Origin: Syncephalastrum monosporum B8922
Lineage: Eukaryota; Mucoromycota; Mucoromycetes; Mucorales; Syncephalastraceae
Length of the DNA: 64,000 bases
Assembly (NCBI GenBank): GCA_000697355.1
Contig: JNEN01000885.1
Location: forward strand, 1 to 64,000
Reading direction: 5' to 3'
Part shown: piece after piece, positions 31,386-42,692 of the stretch
How the letters are laid out: every line of letters starts with the position of its first letter
Numbering within the stretch: position 1 is the stretch's first letter
Program-made: the position numbers and the translations under genes
Notes under the pieces: model-generated
What the model saw: the letters and a program-made list of their open reading frames with translations, nothing else
What the model was told of the DNA's origin: nothing
The model's database searches: none

Positions 31386-33465
31386 CTAAAATATGCGGGC
31401 CCTTCTTGCGTATATCATGTTCTTGTCAAACTTTTCTACAAGCAGAAATTTCTGCTCGCAGGATAGCTCTTCTAAGAAGAGGGTTTCGGTGTCCAGAAAG
31501 CCGCACCCCACGAGTTCCACGACGCCATACGGTGAGCAAGTGCTGATATAGACAACGTCCCCGTTATCTTTTCGGAAACGTCGGAAGCCCTTTCCAGAGA
31601 AATAACGTGGTACTCGGGCGCCACCACCGATGTCATCTACATATAGCATAAAAGAATAAGTGTCTCGTCGAAACATGTATGTAGGGCATGTTTCATTACG
31701 TATCGCTTTCAGGAAGCGTTTTCGTAGGGCCTTCTGTTCAGCATAGCTCCATTTGGGTAAATACGAATTTCTGCAGACTTCCGACATACTATTATCCTCA
31801 GAAGGAGGCCCTATGGCTAAATCCGAAATAGTTTTTGATGAGCAGTTCTGGTGCTCCTTGATGTCGGTGTGCATAGAATCGGACGATTGAGTGTGAAGTG
31901 GTGCCGGATCGCTTGTGTGTCCTAAGGTATCTATATATTGTTTAGGTCTTATCTGTAAACTGTCATCAGTGATTTCTAGCTACCTTTTTGAGACGTGGTT
32001 ATATGGCTAGAGGTCGGTATTATGCTGTCATTTTGAATCTGGCCAGCATCTTCTGAAAACTGAGCAGGTCTCTTATCGACGTCGTGATGCGGTAGCGACT
32101 GAAGGTCCGTATTTGTTGGCGTATGATGATAATTGGAGTGCTTGTTCGCTGAAGCGTTGATGGCTTGTGAAGGAAAAACGATTCAATAAAATATCTATGA
32201 AGTACATACAGGCATGATATACCTTTACACTTGTCTTTAAACGACTGAACGCAATCAAGTGACCAAATGGCATGATTGGCCGTTGCTATGCGTAGGTCAG
32301 ACAAAACATCCGACCGCGACTAATACGGGCGTACCTGAACTTGTAACGGGGAAAGTCATAATATGATCATCTTGCTTTTGACGAGACGCGAAAAGAACGG
32401 CAATATCCATATCACACTCTGACGCTAACTCGTGTATAAGGCGTGTGAGAAGAAGGCGGCGTGTTTCTGAGCCCTCCGTCTCATGTGGAGTCTCTTGCAA
32501 AATTTTTTCGTCCTCCATGAAGCGGTTTGGTATGACAGCTTCACCTTCTACAGCTGCTGTTGTTGTTGCCGGGGAAACTAGTGGCATGGTATCTTTAACT
32601 ATGTCATTTGGTTGGTGTCGACCTGACTCGCATATCTCCAACAGGCAGTTGCGCTGATGTGTAGTCAGTCTACGATATGCAGTAGCTATCTCCTTTGTGC
32701 TCGGGTTTTTGCTCTTTCTACGAGTCTTCACCAAAGCACGCCATTCTAGAATGATCTCATAAGAACACCTCTATAAAGTCAAGGCTATGTATGTACCTAT
32801 GCCGTTCGTCGTGACATTGTTGGAAACCAATGAGATGAACACATTCCAAATATTTGCAGAAGTCATCCCGAAGAGCTTCAAGCACGAGACAGGATATGGA
32901 GGTACGGAAAGCACTTCCGGTCCATCTTCTCGGTCCTGATCCCGCTTTTGGCAATCGTTGTCGAATTGCTGCTGCGTCATCGGGCCTGCCCGTGTTTTAG
33001 TCTTCTTGCATGTAATCTGCTAGCCTGAAATAAGGCGTCGTCTCTATGATAGGGTAACCGACTTTATTCTTCCTTTCTCCAGCCATCGTGCGTGGATTAG
33101 GTCATATCCAATTCTCGGAAGAAGTCTTCTTACGTGATTCTTGTACCATGTATGAGTATCGCCCATGGAAGAGTGCCGCTCCGCAGAAAACACGCCCAGC
33201 ATCTTCGAAGTTCAATAAGGGTAGCTCGGGTGCATCAATCACGTATATCACTTCACTGTCTTTTAAGCTCGGTTGCCTTTTCCTAAGCGGAACAGATCTC
33301 TGGAAAACGACTACCCACACCTAATGTTTATCACAAACTAAATTTGCATGAACACCTATCAGATCAATGGTTACTTAAATTCAGTACATATACGCAGGCT
33401 TCGTAGAAAAAAAATCCGTGGTCTCTTTCAGCTGTCTGAGGTCGAGGTTTTGGTCGTGCTATCTT
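31386..33465 (-). CDS. Multi-exon gene of unknown function (5' end uncertain)
   Basis: Consistent phases link seven predicted exons: 33465-33394, 33320-33134, 32985-32797, 32745-32335, 32285-32223, 32163-31984 and 31930-31386. The join yields about 549 codons to the stop; the first exon(s) were not located, although an open stretch near 33530-33720 (reading SITPPIRLSN) could belong. No family is recognised. A central segment (IEWRALVKTRRKSKNPSTKE, then IATAYRRLTTHQR) is basic and weakly reminiscent of an HMG-box-type DNA-binding helix pattern, and a variable Ser/Thr-rich linker follows. The C-terminal 130 residues are compact and rich in aromatic residues and cysteine (YVDDIGGGARVPRYF, GFRRFRKDN). 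Six clean introns of 51-149 nt with good acceptors argue that the gene is real. Confidence 0.5.
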
Positions 33466-34431
33466 CTAAAGTGACTCTCATCAGGTTATGCGATTTAGCT
33501 ACTGTATTATGTCTATGCCTAAAATTATAATTAAATGTGTTTGAATCGGGTACAGCTGCTTGACACTAATATCACATGACAATGAAACTACATTTAGCTT
33601 GTGGAAGATGTCTAAAGGTATATTTTCATCGATATTAACGTTGCTGAGACGGATTGGTGGAGTGATAGACATTTGAGATTGAGTATTGTTCGTCTTGAAT
33701 AAAATTGTGATGTCTGTTTCAGATAACGGGCGACGATTATTGCAATTCTCTAAGCTGGATCATTGTATCTGGTGGAGCCTCGACCTTCTTTAGTTGAGCT
33801 TATTACTCTCAAGAACGTGTACCGTAGATTGTCGAACGTCTCTACGCTCGTGTATTATGCTTTGTTCGTTTGCAATTGTTTTCGGCACTGAACATTGGTG
33901 GTCGTATTCCGCTTACAGGTTTTTCTTTTGGTTTGCCCTTCAGAGGAGATCGAAGGCAATCGTATGCACCACGCATCTTAGAATTGGATTGGAGGACTTG
34001 TGGACAAATCTTCACTGATACTTGGGCGACACATACAGTATTCTATAGCGTATTCTTAATCCAATGCTGTCATTATAATGGGAATTAGCAGCTCATTTAA
34101 ACCCTTCTCAACTAGACTTGGTTGGTCAGTAATGACAATGGTTTCTCTTGACCCTTGTTTGTAAAAATCTAAACAAAATGCAGTAACACAATGCTCTCTT
34201 CCTAAGCTAGGCATTATGCGGAGAAGTACGATAGAAAGAAGTCGAGTCGACTCCAAATGTGTTCAGCTTGTGCAACATGTCTACAAATTGATCAAAGATA
34301 CCCGTCCATAACCTGTTTGTCACGCTCGTTTATCATGCTCGCTTACGAACATAAGTACATGCAGGTGCAATGGTAGGACACCAAAAAAAAAAACCTCTAT
34401 AGCTTTCTCATTTACTATTTCTCTCTCTCTC
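33466..34431. other. Intergenic, possibly holding 5' exons of the preceding gene
   Basis: On the minus strand a stop-free stretch around 33530-33720 reads like protein (KTNNTQSQMSITPPIRLSN, then NIPLDIFHKLN), but I could not connect it with a matching splice phase. The rest (33720-34430) shows only short frames and an AT-rich composition. An A tract (34384-34394) and a CTCTCTCTC stretch directly precede the next gene's ATG. Confidence 0.4.
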
Positions 34432-35314
34432 ATGTCTCAACCACAGCTGCAAGAAGATCACAGCTCCCAGCAACAAGTCAAGGCATATCATTCTTTCGAT
34501 CCAGTCAAATGGATTCGACACAATGCGAATAAGAGCAAAAAGGCGATTAGTAGAAGGAACTCGGTACTTCTGCAGCCTCAAGCCTTAGTGACTGGACGAA
34601 TATATCTCTTGCAAATCACCTCAGCTCATATGGCTCTATTCCAAGGTGTCCACGATGATATTTACTGCTTCTGTATCCTGCGTAAGTTTGTATTTCATTT
34701 AGGAATTTCAACCTTTAATATAGCTTGGAATAGGTTACCTCAAATCCTGCGAATCTTTTCGCTGGTCTGAAGCGAGGTAACGACTGAGCCGTACAATGTA
34801 TCGATGCTCATGTCTCGTTAGATATCTGGCTGGAGACTTTTATGCCTACGATGCATTCGACGAGATGCACAATCCACTGGTACACCTCTGGCATCACCTC
34901 GGCGGAGACGAAACAGAGACAGCACGCTGGTTTCTCATGTTCCAAGAAGCTTGTGCAAAGCAGCAAGCGTGGTGTGAAGCTGATAGCGCAGTGCAGCACT
35001 CCAATGACATACCAGAAGACACAGCAGCTTATTCCACCATGGCATCTCCGGCTGCTACGCACAGCAGCAATAGCACCTCACATCGGCACCGACAGCAAAC
35101 CTATCAGCCCCGGTTGCAGTACGAACCCTCCATAGAAGAGACAATGGAGTCCTATCCCCTGGAACCAACGATTTTATTGCGTGATTGTCAACAGGAGCAA
35201 GAGGAAAGTGAGAGCCAAATTCGATGGGGCCATGCTCCCCGGCCCAAGAAGCCGTCGATCCGGCAAGTTTTTCAGAGTATCAAGCGAGTGACGCCTGATC
35301 CTCATCGTTCGTAG
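34432..35314 (+). CDS. Conserved-looking hypothetical protein, 261 aa
   Basis: Three predicted exons (34432-34681, 34734-34776, 34822-35314) with introns of 52 and 45 nt keep a single frame. The 43-nt middle exon encodes a fragment reading LKSCESFRWSEAR and is required to keep phase. The N-terminus is Gln/Ser-rich. A central part is rich in aromatic residues and His (DDIYCFCIL; YLAGDFYAYDAFDEM; LVHLWHHLGGDE). The C-terminus is polar and basic, ending RVTPDPHRS. No domain, signal peptide or membrane segment is recognised. The gene converges on the BLOC1S5-like gene with only 49 bp between stop codons. Confidence 0.6.
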
Positions 35315-35363
35315 TAGTAATAGCAGCAGTAGTTTATCCATAATAGCTGTCTATGGTGGCTGA

Positions 35364-36060
35364 TTACATCGGTTGGCTTGTTCCTACCAGGTTGCGAAAG
35401 GTGGATTCTCGCATTTGTTTGAGATAGTGCTCGTCAAGTTTATCACGCGCACGGCGGACTTCCTGGTCATGCTTGCGTTCCGTGTCTCTAAGACTGGCGA
35501 GAAAAGCGTCGCGCTCTGTCTCGAAAGGATGCGGTTTAGTGGCTTGAGCTGACTGAACCTCATCTAGCATGTCCTGCAGTTTGTGTATTGTCTTTCTGGT
35601 CTCGTCCACTGATATGTATGTTATGTTATGTTAAAAAAAAAGAAGAACGACAAAATGAGATCATACCAACCTGCGGCGGCCAGCTGCTTCCAATCATCCT
35701 GCTTTGTTCCTGTCAGTTGCAAGCTGCGAGTACATCCAGTCAGCTGGGCATACGCCTTTGTGAGTGTGTCTGGTCCTATAGCCTTAGTCTCCTCTTCAGT
35801 CTATTGAAAGACAAATATAAACAAAGAGTTAGCTTAGTGTTGAGCCGAAAGAACGAGAGACAGAGAGAGAGTGTGTGTGTGTCCCTACGTCAAAGTGAGA
35901 GACAAAGTCAGTCAGCTCTCGTTGCAGAGCTCCGTGGGCTTGTCCATTGAGCGCTTCATCCAATTGGCTCAAGTCTGTCTCCTAGCAGAGTCAGTCGAGT
36001 GCCCTGGTGACAAGAGGAGTACGTACTGCTAAGGATGGGTTTTGGGTCGAAATGGGTCAT
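35364..36060 (-). CDS. Coiled-coil protein, possible BLOC-1 subunit 5 (Muted)-like
   Basis: Four predicted exons (36060-36027, 35974-35889, 35800-35671, 35608-35364) give 164 aa. BLOC1S5 is a small coiled-coil subunit of BLOC-1, which sorts endosomal cargo towards lysosome-related organelles. The resemblance is in pattern rather than identity: an N-terminal LxEL...FVxHF segment, a central helix, and a C-terminal charged coiled coil ending in LDEHYLKQM, comparable to the LKEQY region of BLOC1S5. Length is close to the human protein (187 aa). It could instead be another small coiled-coil complex subunit. The gene is divergent from RMT2, with 180 bp between the starts. Confidence 0.55.
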
Positions 36061-36240
36061 TAAGAATGAAGTGACGAAAGGAGAAGCGCGTAATGGGCTG
36101 ATTATATTGGAGCGGGGTGCAGCGAAAATAAAATAAGGCAACCATGTATGATTTTGCATTGGCATGGTGATCAGCCACCCGCACCCCCCCCTTTTCTGTC
36201 ACTTTCCGCTTTTCACATAGGACAGGACTTGACTTTTGAC

Positions 36241-37428
36241 ATGGAGCCTGACCCGAAGAGACAGCGCAACGAAGAAGAGCAGCCTGACGCGCAGCCAGAG
36301 CCTGCTTATTCTCCTGAAGATATAGAGAAGGGTCTAGCTCTATTGGAAGCCGTCAAGGCTGGTGATCTCGTACGTCCTAGCCTACTGCTATTAGGATCAG
36401 CCTCAACTGATGACGCTATAGAACAAGGTCAAGGCGGCTATCGAAGGTGGCGCTGATCTGTGCTTTGATGGTGATGAGAACGGCAGGACCCCTCTTCACC
36501 ATGCGGCTGAATGCGGACACCTGGAGATCGTCGAGTGGCTTTTGGAGGAAGGCCACCCGTACAACTTGCTCGACAAAAACGAGGTCTCCGCAGGCGAGTT
36601 GGCCCTGAAAAACAGCCACGCAGATGTGTATGAAGCCCTTCTGGGTCAGGGCACGCGTGCTGAGCTGCTCTTGCGCGTGCTGAACGCCCAGAGCGATGAC
36701 GAAGACGAGGAAGGCCGAAAAAAGGCACCCAACGAGGATTACCTCCAGCAAAAGTTGCACTATGACGACAACAAGCTGATGGATGCTAATGACGACGCGG
36801 TCATGATGGGCTGGGAAGGTCCTCTGATGGTCGAGCACGCCAAGGTCATGTGCCCCAAGGAAGGTCTGGACGTGCTTAACGTTGGCTTCGGTCTGGGTCT
36901 CATCGACGATGAGCTGCAAAAGTACAAGCCGCGAAACCACTACATTATCGAAGCCCACCCGGACGTCTACGCACACATGTTGGAGTTGGGTTGGGACAAG
37001 AAGCCCGGCGTGACGATCTGCTTTGGGCGCTGGCAAGACGTTGTGCCTACGTTGACGCAGACCTTTGACGGTATTTTCTTCGACACCTACGGCGAGTTTT
37101 ACGATGACTTGCGGGCGTTCCATGATGTGGTGCCCAACATGCTGAACCCAGAGGGCATCTATACTTGGTTCAACGGTTTAGGCGCGACGAATCAGTTCTT
37201 CCATGATATCTACTGCCGCGTGAGTGAGATTGATCTGCACGACTTTGGCTTGAGCACGGAGTACGTCGATATCAAGATTCCCGAGGCAGACGAGAAGGGT
37301 GTCTGGGACGGTGTGCGTCAACGGTAAGTGGATGGAGGGCGTCTTAAAAGGCTCGGCTCCCTCATTGTATGCGTAGGTACTGGGTCCTCGAAACATACAA
37401 GCTTCCCATTTGCAAGTTCCTCGCATAA
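36241..37428 (+). CDS. RMT2: Protein arginine N-methyltransferase 2 (Rmt2)
   Basis: Three predicted exons (36241-36369, 36422-37323, 37377-37428) give 360 aa. Rmt2 methylates the delta nitrogen of an arginine in ribosomal protein uL11 (yeast L12). The N-terminal third carries an ankyrin repeat (NGRTPLHHAAECGHLEIVEWLL), typical of Rmt2. The AdoMet-binding core follows: LNVGFGLGLID (motif I), HYIIEAHPDVY (post I) and DGIFFDTYGE (motif II). The last exon supplies the family ending YWVLETYKLPIC. Length and order match fungal Rmt2. It converges on the uL15 gene, so two ribosome-related genes face each other with about 100 bp between stop codons. Confidence 0.95.
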
Positions 37429-37526
37429 CAATAGCACAGATCATCATTGTAATAAAAAGAAAAGCATATTTGACTTCAAACCACGGTTTATACAAGATGC
37501 AAAGAGAGAAAGAAAATGCATACACT

Positions 37527-38300
37527 TTAGGCGATCAGCTCGACGACTGCAAAAAGAGAAGGAGAAAGAGAAAGCAGTGGTTGAGTAAACATACGTAGCC
37601 AGCATCATCATATAAACAAAAGTGTACATACCACCACCAGCAGCCTTGATCTTCTCCTCAGCCTTGCGCGAGACGAAGCGGGTGCGGACAATGACGGGCT
37701 GGGAGACGACGCCCTTGGCGAGGACCTTGGCGTAACCGTTCTGGAGAGCATCGATGACAGGGACCTTCTCGGTGTTCTTGTACTTCTCGAGGGCACCCTC
37801 GGGGGCGAGGGAGCGGAGCGAGTCAAGGTTGACGGTAGGCTTCCAGTAGGCGTTGGGCTTCACGTGGAAGTGGCGCATACCGACCTTACCGAAGTAACCA
37901 GGATGGAACTTGTCCATGTTGGTACGGTGGTGGTGGAAACCACCAGCAAGACCACGACCACCGGGATGCTTGCGGTGCTTGCCTAATGAAACGTCAATGC
38001 CTTTTCTTTTGCACTCGCCTCAGGTCTTTGCATACCAATACGACCGTGACCGGCAGAGACGTGTCCACGCTTCTTTCTGTTGTGGTGAAGTCTGGTAGGC
38101 TAATCAAAAGAATCGTGAATGAGCATCCACGCATCCTGATATTTTTCACCACTCTGATTTTTTTTTCATATCCGTTTCATCCCATCTATACATCATCTCA
38201 TCCATCCATCCATCCATCCATCCACCATCCATCCTGGACATCCAGCGGTCTGTCCGTATATCGACTCAATCTCTCTTCCATAGTTGTCAGTACGTACCAT
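37527..38300 (-). CDS. RPL28: 60S ribosomal protein L28 (uL15, mammalian L27A)
   Basis: Four predicted exons (38300-38298, 38099-38036, 37982-37632, 37546-37527) give 145 aa. The first exon contributes only the ATG, followed by a 198-nt intron; the last exon encodes only VELIA and the stop. uL15 is a structural protein of the large ribosomal subunit. Diagnostic blocks are [45 protein letters not shown] and [22 protein letters not shown] at the splice. Strong C-ending codon bias indicates high expression. The long first intron contains an ATCC microsatellite and, as in many ribosomal protein genes, may influence expression. Confidence 0.97.
38200..38234. repeat. (ATCC)n microsatellite in RPL28 intron 1
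   Basis: Six to seven consecutive CATC/ATCC units plus two imperfect ones lie inside the first intron of the ribosomal protein gene, close to its 3' half. A similar (ATCC)n run occurs in the 3' region of the ricin-B gene at 11587-11608. Confidence 0.85.
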
Positions 38301-39057
38301 CTTGAGTGCAGAAAGACCGGACGACAAATGCTACAGCCAACTCCTAAAAGCAGAGCGAGATTACAATTCGAACGCCGCTCAATTCTTTACCTCTTTTGGA
38401 TTGCTGAGAAAGCCATGGTTGCAATATCCACTCATGCTTTGGTATTAGAAAAGAGGAGAGCAAGTTATAACATAATCTGCGTTATGTATCAATTGCTGCA
38501 TTGAGCTTTTGCGTCGAGAAGTTTTGTCTGGATTCTGCATGGAAGCAAAAGCCTTGAGGATACATCCGTCGATCCATATGAGCTTATATTTATGATAAGA
38601 CAATGTTTACATGACCTGGGTAAGCTACATTTCTATAAGCTCATTGGTGCCAATAGTATGAATGGTGCACAGAGGTACATAAGTTAGCCAATGTAAGCCT
38701 TGCTACTAAAAAATGGTTCTGCTGGGCATTTCAAATGAAAGAGCGGTCGTCAGACTGACCCAGGTCACTTCACAAGGAAACGAAAAAGGGGAGGTCCACT
38801 ATGCAAAGGCGTTGGGTGATGGGGAAGCGATAGGTGACTCTCATATGCATGATATGTGATCTATAGTTGTGCCGGATTTATTTAGCATGCAGCACAGAGC
38901 ATTGCTGGATGGCGTGGTTGTCCGTGGTTGAGTAGCACGAGGACGGGAATGTTTGGAAAGCATAAAGGTGACACAATCCCTGACCAGACCCAATCGATGG
39001 GCGACTCACGCGCCTACGCTCTTGCTCTCTTTATGCTCACTCCCTTCTTTGTGCGTC
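38301..39057. other. Divergent intergenic region between RPL28 and the F-box gene
   Basis: No supported gene. The stretch must contain the RPL28 promoter and 5' leader (left part) and the F-box gene promoter (right part). A frame open from 38953 joins the F-box gene, but its first ATG is at 39058. Confidence 0.5.
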
Positions 39058-41006
39058 ATGTGCATAAAACGGCTATTAGAAACCGCCCTGGATAGTCTTG
39101 CCCAAGGGGACCAGGCTAAACTTGAAGACACCGTTCAGCGAGCCTGGACGGCCATTCTCGATCAGCGTGCGGCTCACCTTTGCAAGTCTAACCAGTTCAA
39201 TGAGGCGATGCAGTACGCCGACAAGCTGATTCGTCTGAATCCCGCCGCAGTCGAAGGATATCGCCGCAAGGCAGACATATACTATGCTCGTCTTCAATAC
39301 AAGCGCGTGCCCTTTCTGTACCGGGCGTGCCTGGCGCTATCTTTGAATGATGAAGACAAGCCAGCTGTGATAGCACGTATAATCGAAGCTCAATTCAGAC
39401 AGCGCAGCAAGGTCGATCCATTCCGTGTCCTACCTCTCGAGGTGCTGGAGACCGTCTTCCGCTTTTTGGAAGTGCAAGACCGGCTCAGGTGCTTGACTGT
39501 GTGCAGTCAGTGGCGGAATTGCTTATTAAAGTCTTCGCTGTGGGATGACCTAACACTTGACCTGACCCATTTGCGGACGCCCGGCTATGTGTCCTCCACC
39601 TTACCCTATCTTGGTCCTCGTCTGCGCCGCTTACACCTCACACACCACCCGGTCGTACTCGATCATGCTTTCCCTATGCTGGCGCACCACCGCTGCGCAA
39701 ATATCGAATCATTGGGTAGACCGAGAGAACTATGGATTTTCGAGCGAATGCATCTCTCATGTGGATTCTAGATATCCAGCTCGTAAAGAGCAACCGTTTC
39801 GAATCGCCCGCTCTCGGCTACAATTATCCCTGTACGCTTTATCTTACACAGAGCCTGACCAGGCTCCATTTCCACAATAGCCGGTACAATGCCCCGCCTA
39901 GGCTCCTGCAGACCTTGCTCGCGACCTGCCCAAAACTCGTCGACCTCTCGTGGACCGTGTCTTCTCAAGTCGCCTTGCTCGATGCTCCGCCATGTCTTGA
40001 TCCGTATTATTCAGCCCACCCCGGTCATGTGACCGAGCTGCGCTACCTTCGGTGGCCGACGCAAGTCGATATCCTCTCGTTGGACCTGATACCCAAACTC
40101 TGCCCTGCCCTGCGCCAACTGTGGATTCACGGCATTATGATAAACGACAGCAATAGTCCGGGGGATGCGATTGCGTTTTTAGACGCCATACTAAAGTGCT
40201 GCCGAGATCTGAATACTCTTTTACTGGGCCGACCGATCTACATGGCGCAGTGTGCATGGCCTACACCTGAGGAAGGAGCCATCTCAGGCCAGCTCACCAC
40301 CTTCTTTTACGAGCCCTTCTTTGCCCTTTCGGACGCATCTGTGCGCGATGTGACACTGCAGCACGCCAATTCGCTGCAAAACCTGACTTTATCGAGTCTA
40401 AAGCTCGATTATACCACCCACCCAGATGATATTCCGGCCTACACCCGGTTCCCGCAACTCAAATATCTCGAAGTCGGCCGCCAATTCGACAGCCATCTCA
40501 TGCCTTTCACTGATCCCTTGCCAAACTTTTTACTGAAATGTCAGTGGCTGCACGAGATTGCGCTTGTCTTTATCTCGCTGGATCCAGACATGGTCGGCGC
40601 GTTGCTCAAGCTGCCCTGCCTGCAAAAAATGACGCTCAACAACTGCGATACTCAGGATGCGTTGAGCCATTTGCTCGAGAATGCGGCAGCCCAAGGCGAT
40701 GCATGCACCATTAAACACCTTGTCATTATCCAGGACAACTTGAACAACCCGACGCGTGTGATGACTGCACTCGGGCAGATCGTAAGCCTGACGCATCTTG
40801 AGATCTGGGGCTATTTATTGACAGAAGAGCTGACGCGGGCTTTTGCCGAGAGCGCCAGCCGATCTGGCCTCGCCATGAGCCTGGCGTTTCTCAACCTGCA
40901 TGCCTACCAGCGCGGCATGGCTGTGCTCAAAGAGGCCTTTATGCTCACAGACGTGGCTGGCCCTCTCACGAAACCGTTTGATACCGAATTATTCCCCATT
41001 CATTAA
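39058..41006 (+). CDS. TPR/F-box/leucine-rich protein, Dia2/Pof3-like
   Basis: Two predicted exons (39058-39715, 39772-41006) join through a 56-nt intron to give 630 aa. The N-terminal 100 residues form TPR-like helices (QRAAHLCKSNQFNEAMQYADKLIRLNP is typical). An F-box follows at about residues 125-165 (LPLEVLETVFRFLEVQDRLRCLTVCSQWR), then about 430 residues of irregular leucine-rich repeats. This TPR + F-box + LRR order is that of yeast Dia2 and fission-yeast Pof3, which recruit replisome or chromatin substrates to an SCF ubiquitin ligase. The orthology is inferred from architecture only; another F-box/TPR paralogue is possible. An AATAAA-like signal lies just after the stop (41014-41020). 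Confidence 0.8.
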
Positions 41007-41208
41007 ATTTACGAAATAAATTCTATAAACAGGAAAGGAAGTATATTGAATTGCAGTAGCATGGATATTCACACGCGATTTACACAATGTTTGTTGTCAT
41101 TATAGTGTCCACGTTGCTGGTACAAAAGATATATATAGATAAAAGCTTATCATCCTGTCTTACTCCTGTACCACTCTGGGGCTTGATGGCCCACTTTTTG
41201 TTTCCCAT

Positions 41209-42692
41209 TTAATCGTAGTAATCACTGATACGAATATCCTGGAGTGCGTTCAGAAGCGAATGGTGGTCGTCATCCTGTAAATAAAAGGTGGACTAAGATA
41301 TACATCATCAAATAGCATTGTTGAACATACCATTTCCAACGACCAGAGCATGATACCGCCCAGTCTTTTATCAAGAGCATAGTCTACTTTAGCCCGAAGA
41401 GCGCGAGGATCATTGTACGTGAGGAACTGGCGATGTTTGGTGTTGTAAGCGTAGGGCGTCTTTGTCTCGGCGCTGCGGTATGTCTTCCACCCGTTGCCAT
41501 TATGGGGGATGTTTTGGGCGACAATGGAGCGCCATTGGAACTCGCCCGAGTAGCTCGCCTTACTTCCTGGGCACGGATCCTTTTCGCGCTCGTCGTAATG
41601 GTCACCCTTTATTTGGGGCTTGCTTGTATCGATCTTTGTGAATTGGGTATGGTTCTTGGGGACCTGGCTCACGAGGGCAGTATAGCCATAAAAGGGGACA
41701 CCAATCACGATATGGCGGGCAGGAATACCGGCAGCTCTCCAAGCCCTGACACTGCCATCCACGCTGGAGCTGATTTCGTTTCCTTTAGCAGTGTACAATG
41801 GCGCGTTGGAGCCGGTCTCGCCGGCCCAGTAGCCATCAAGGTCGTACGCCTTATATTACAAGTCATGAGCACGACGCAAAAAGGAGAATAGTGAATATGA
41901 CTTTACCATGATTTGGACCGCATCCAGCACAGTGGCCCAAGCTGAGTCGAGATGTTTTGAGGGCTGCCCAGTTGCATCATTGAAGGGAGTGACAGCCGTT
42001 GCGACCGAGAGTCGTTTGTGGGTCCTATACTTGGTCTTCAACTTTTGACGAAGCAATTGCAAGAACTTTAGCAGATTGGCGGAGTCATTTTTGTTGCTAT
42101 GGCCAAAGTATTGGGATGTGTGAGAAAGATAGTATACAACGGTTGAGTAAGAATCCTCACTTCTGGTTGCATGAAACGCCATTCTCGCTATTGGGGTACT
42201 CCCAGTCGATATCTAGTCCATCCAGAGCGAATGTGGAAGTCAGGTTGACCAGGGTATCTGCAAATGCGTGTCGGCTATGGTCACTGGCGACCAGTGAGCT
42301 GAAGTATCTGGACCCCGTCCATCTGTAATGCAATAAATCCGATTCAGGCGGGTTAATTCAGGCACCTTTAATTATCTCTTTCAGGGACACAAGAGAAATT
42401 TATTTTACCCTCCGATACTCAAGCTGATGGTTTTGTGGTGGTCATGGGCTTGATGAACAACCGATTTGAGCTGCGTCTCGTCGAAGCCGGATACTCGACC
42501 GTGCTTGTCAGGAATCCCGAAGGCGTAGTTAACATGGTCTAGCTTGTGCCATGCGATAGATTTGGGAAGGCTCCAGTCTGTTACGTAAGCCGTAAGTCGT
42601 TGGGTCGGTTTGTGACCATAGTAGTATTCATACAAATCAGCATGAACACTGCAGGCCCAAAAGAGAGGAAGAAAGATGAAGGCAATGAGCAT
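41209..42692 (-). CDS. Secreted GH18 chitinase
   Basis: Five predicted exons (42692-42409, 42322-42161, 42096-41907, 41849-41331, 41274-41209) give 406 aa. The enzyme hydrolyses beta-1,4-N-acetylglucosamine polymers by substrate-assisted catalysis. Residues 1-18 form a signal peptide (MLIAFIFLPLFWACSVHA). The GH18 barrel shows the SxGG-type strand motif (SLSIGG, 90-95) split by intron 1 and the catalytic DGLDIDWEYP with acid Glu136 (DxxDxDxE). AYDLDGYW and GVPFYGYTA follow, and LGGIMLWSLEMDDDH forms the last strand. There is no chitin-binding or Ser/Thr-rich domain and no GPI signal. A role in wall remodelling, nutrition or mycoparasitism cannot be told apart from sequence. All catalytic residues are intact. 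Confidence 0.93.

Noticed and set aside
32297..32985. Idea that the unknown gene is a sex-locus HMG transcription factor
   Set aside because: The HMG resemblance is weak, and the flanking triose-phosphate transporter and RNA helicase genes of Mucoromycota sex loci are absent.
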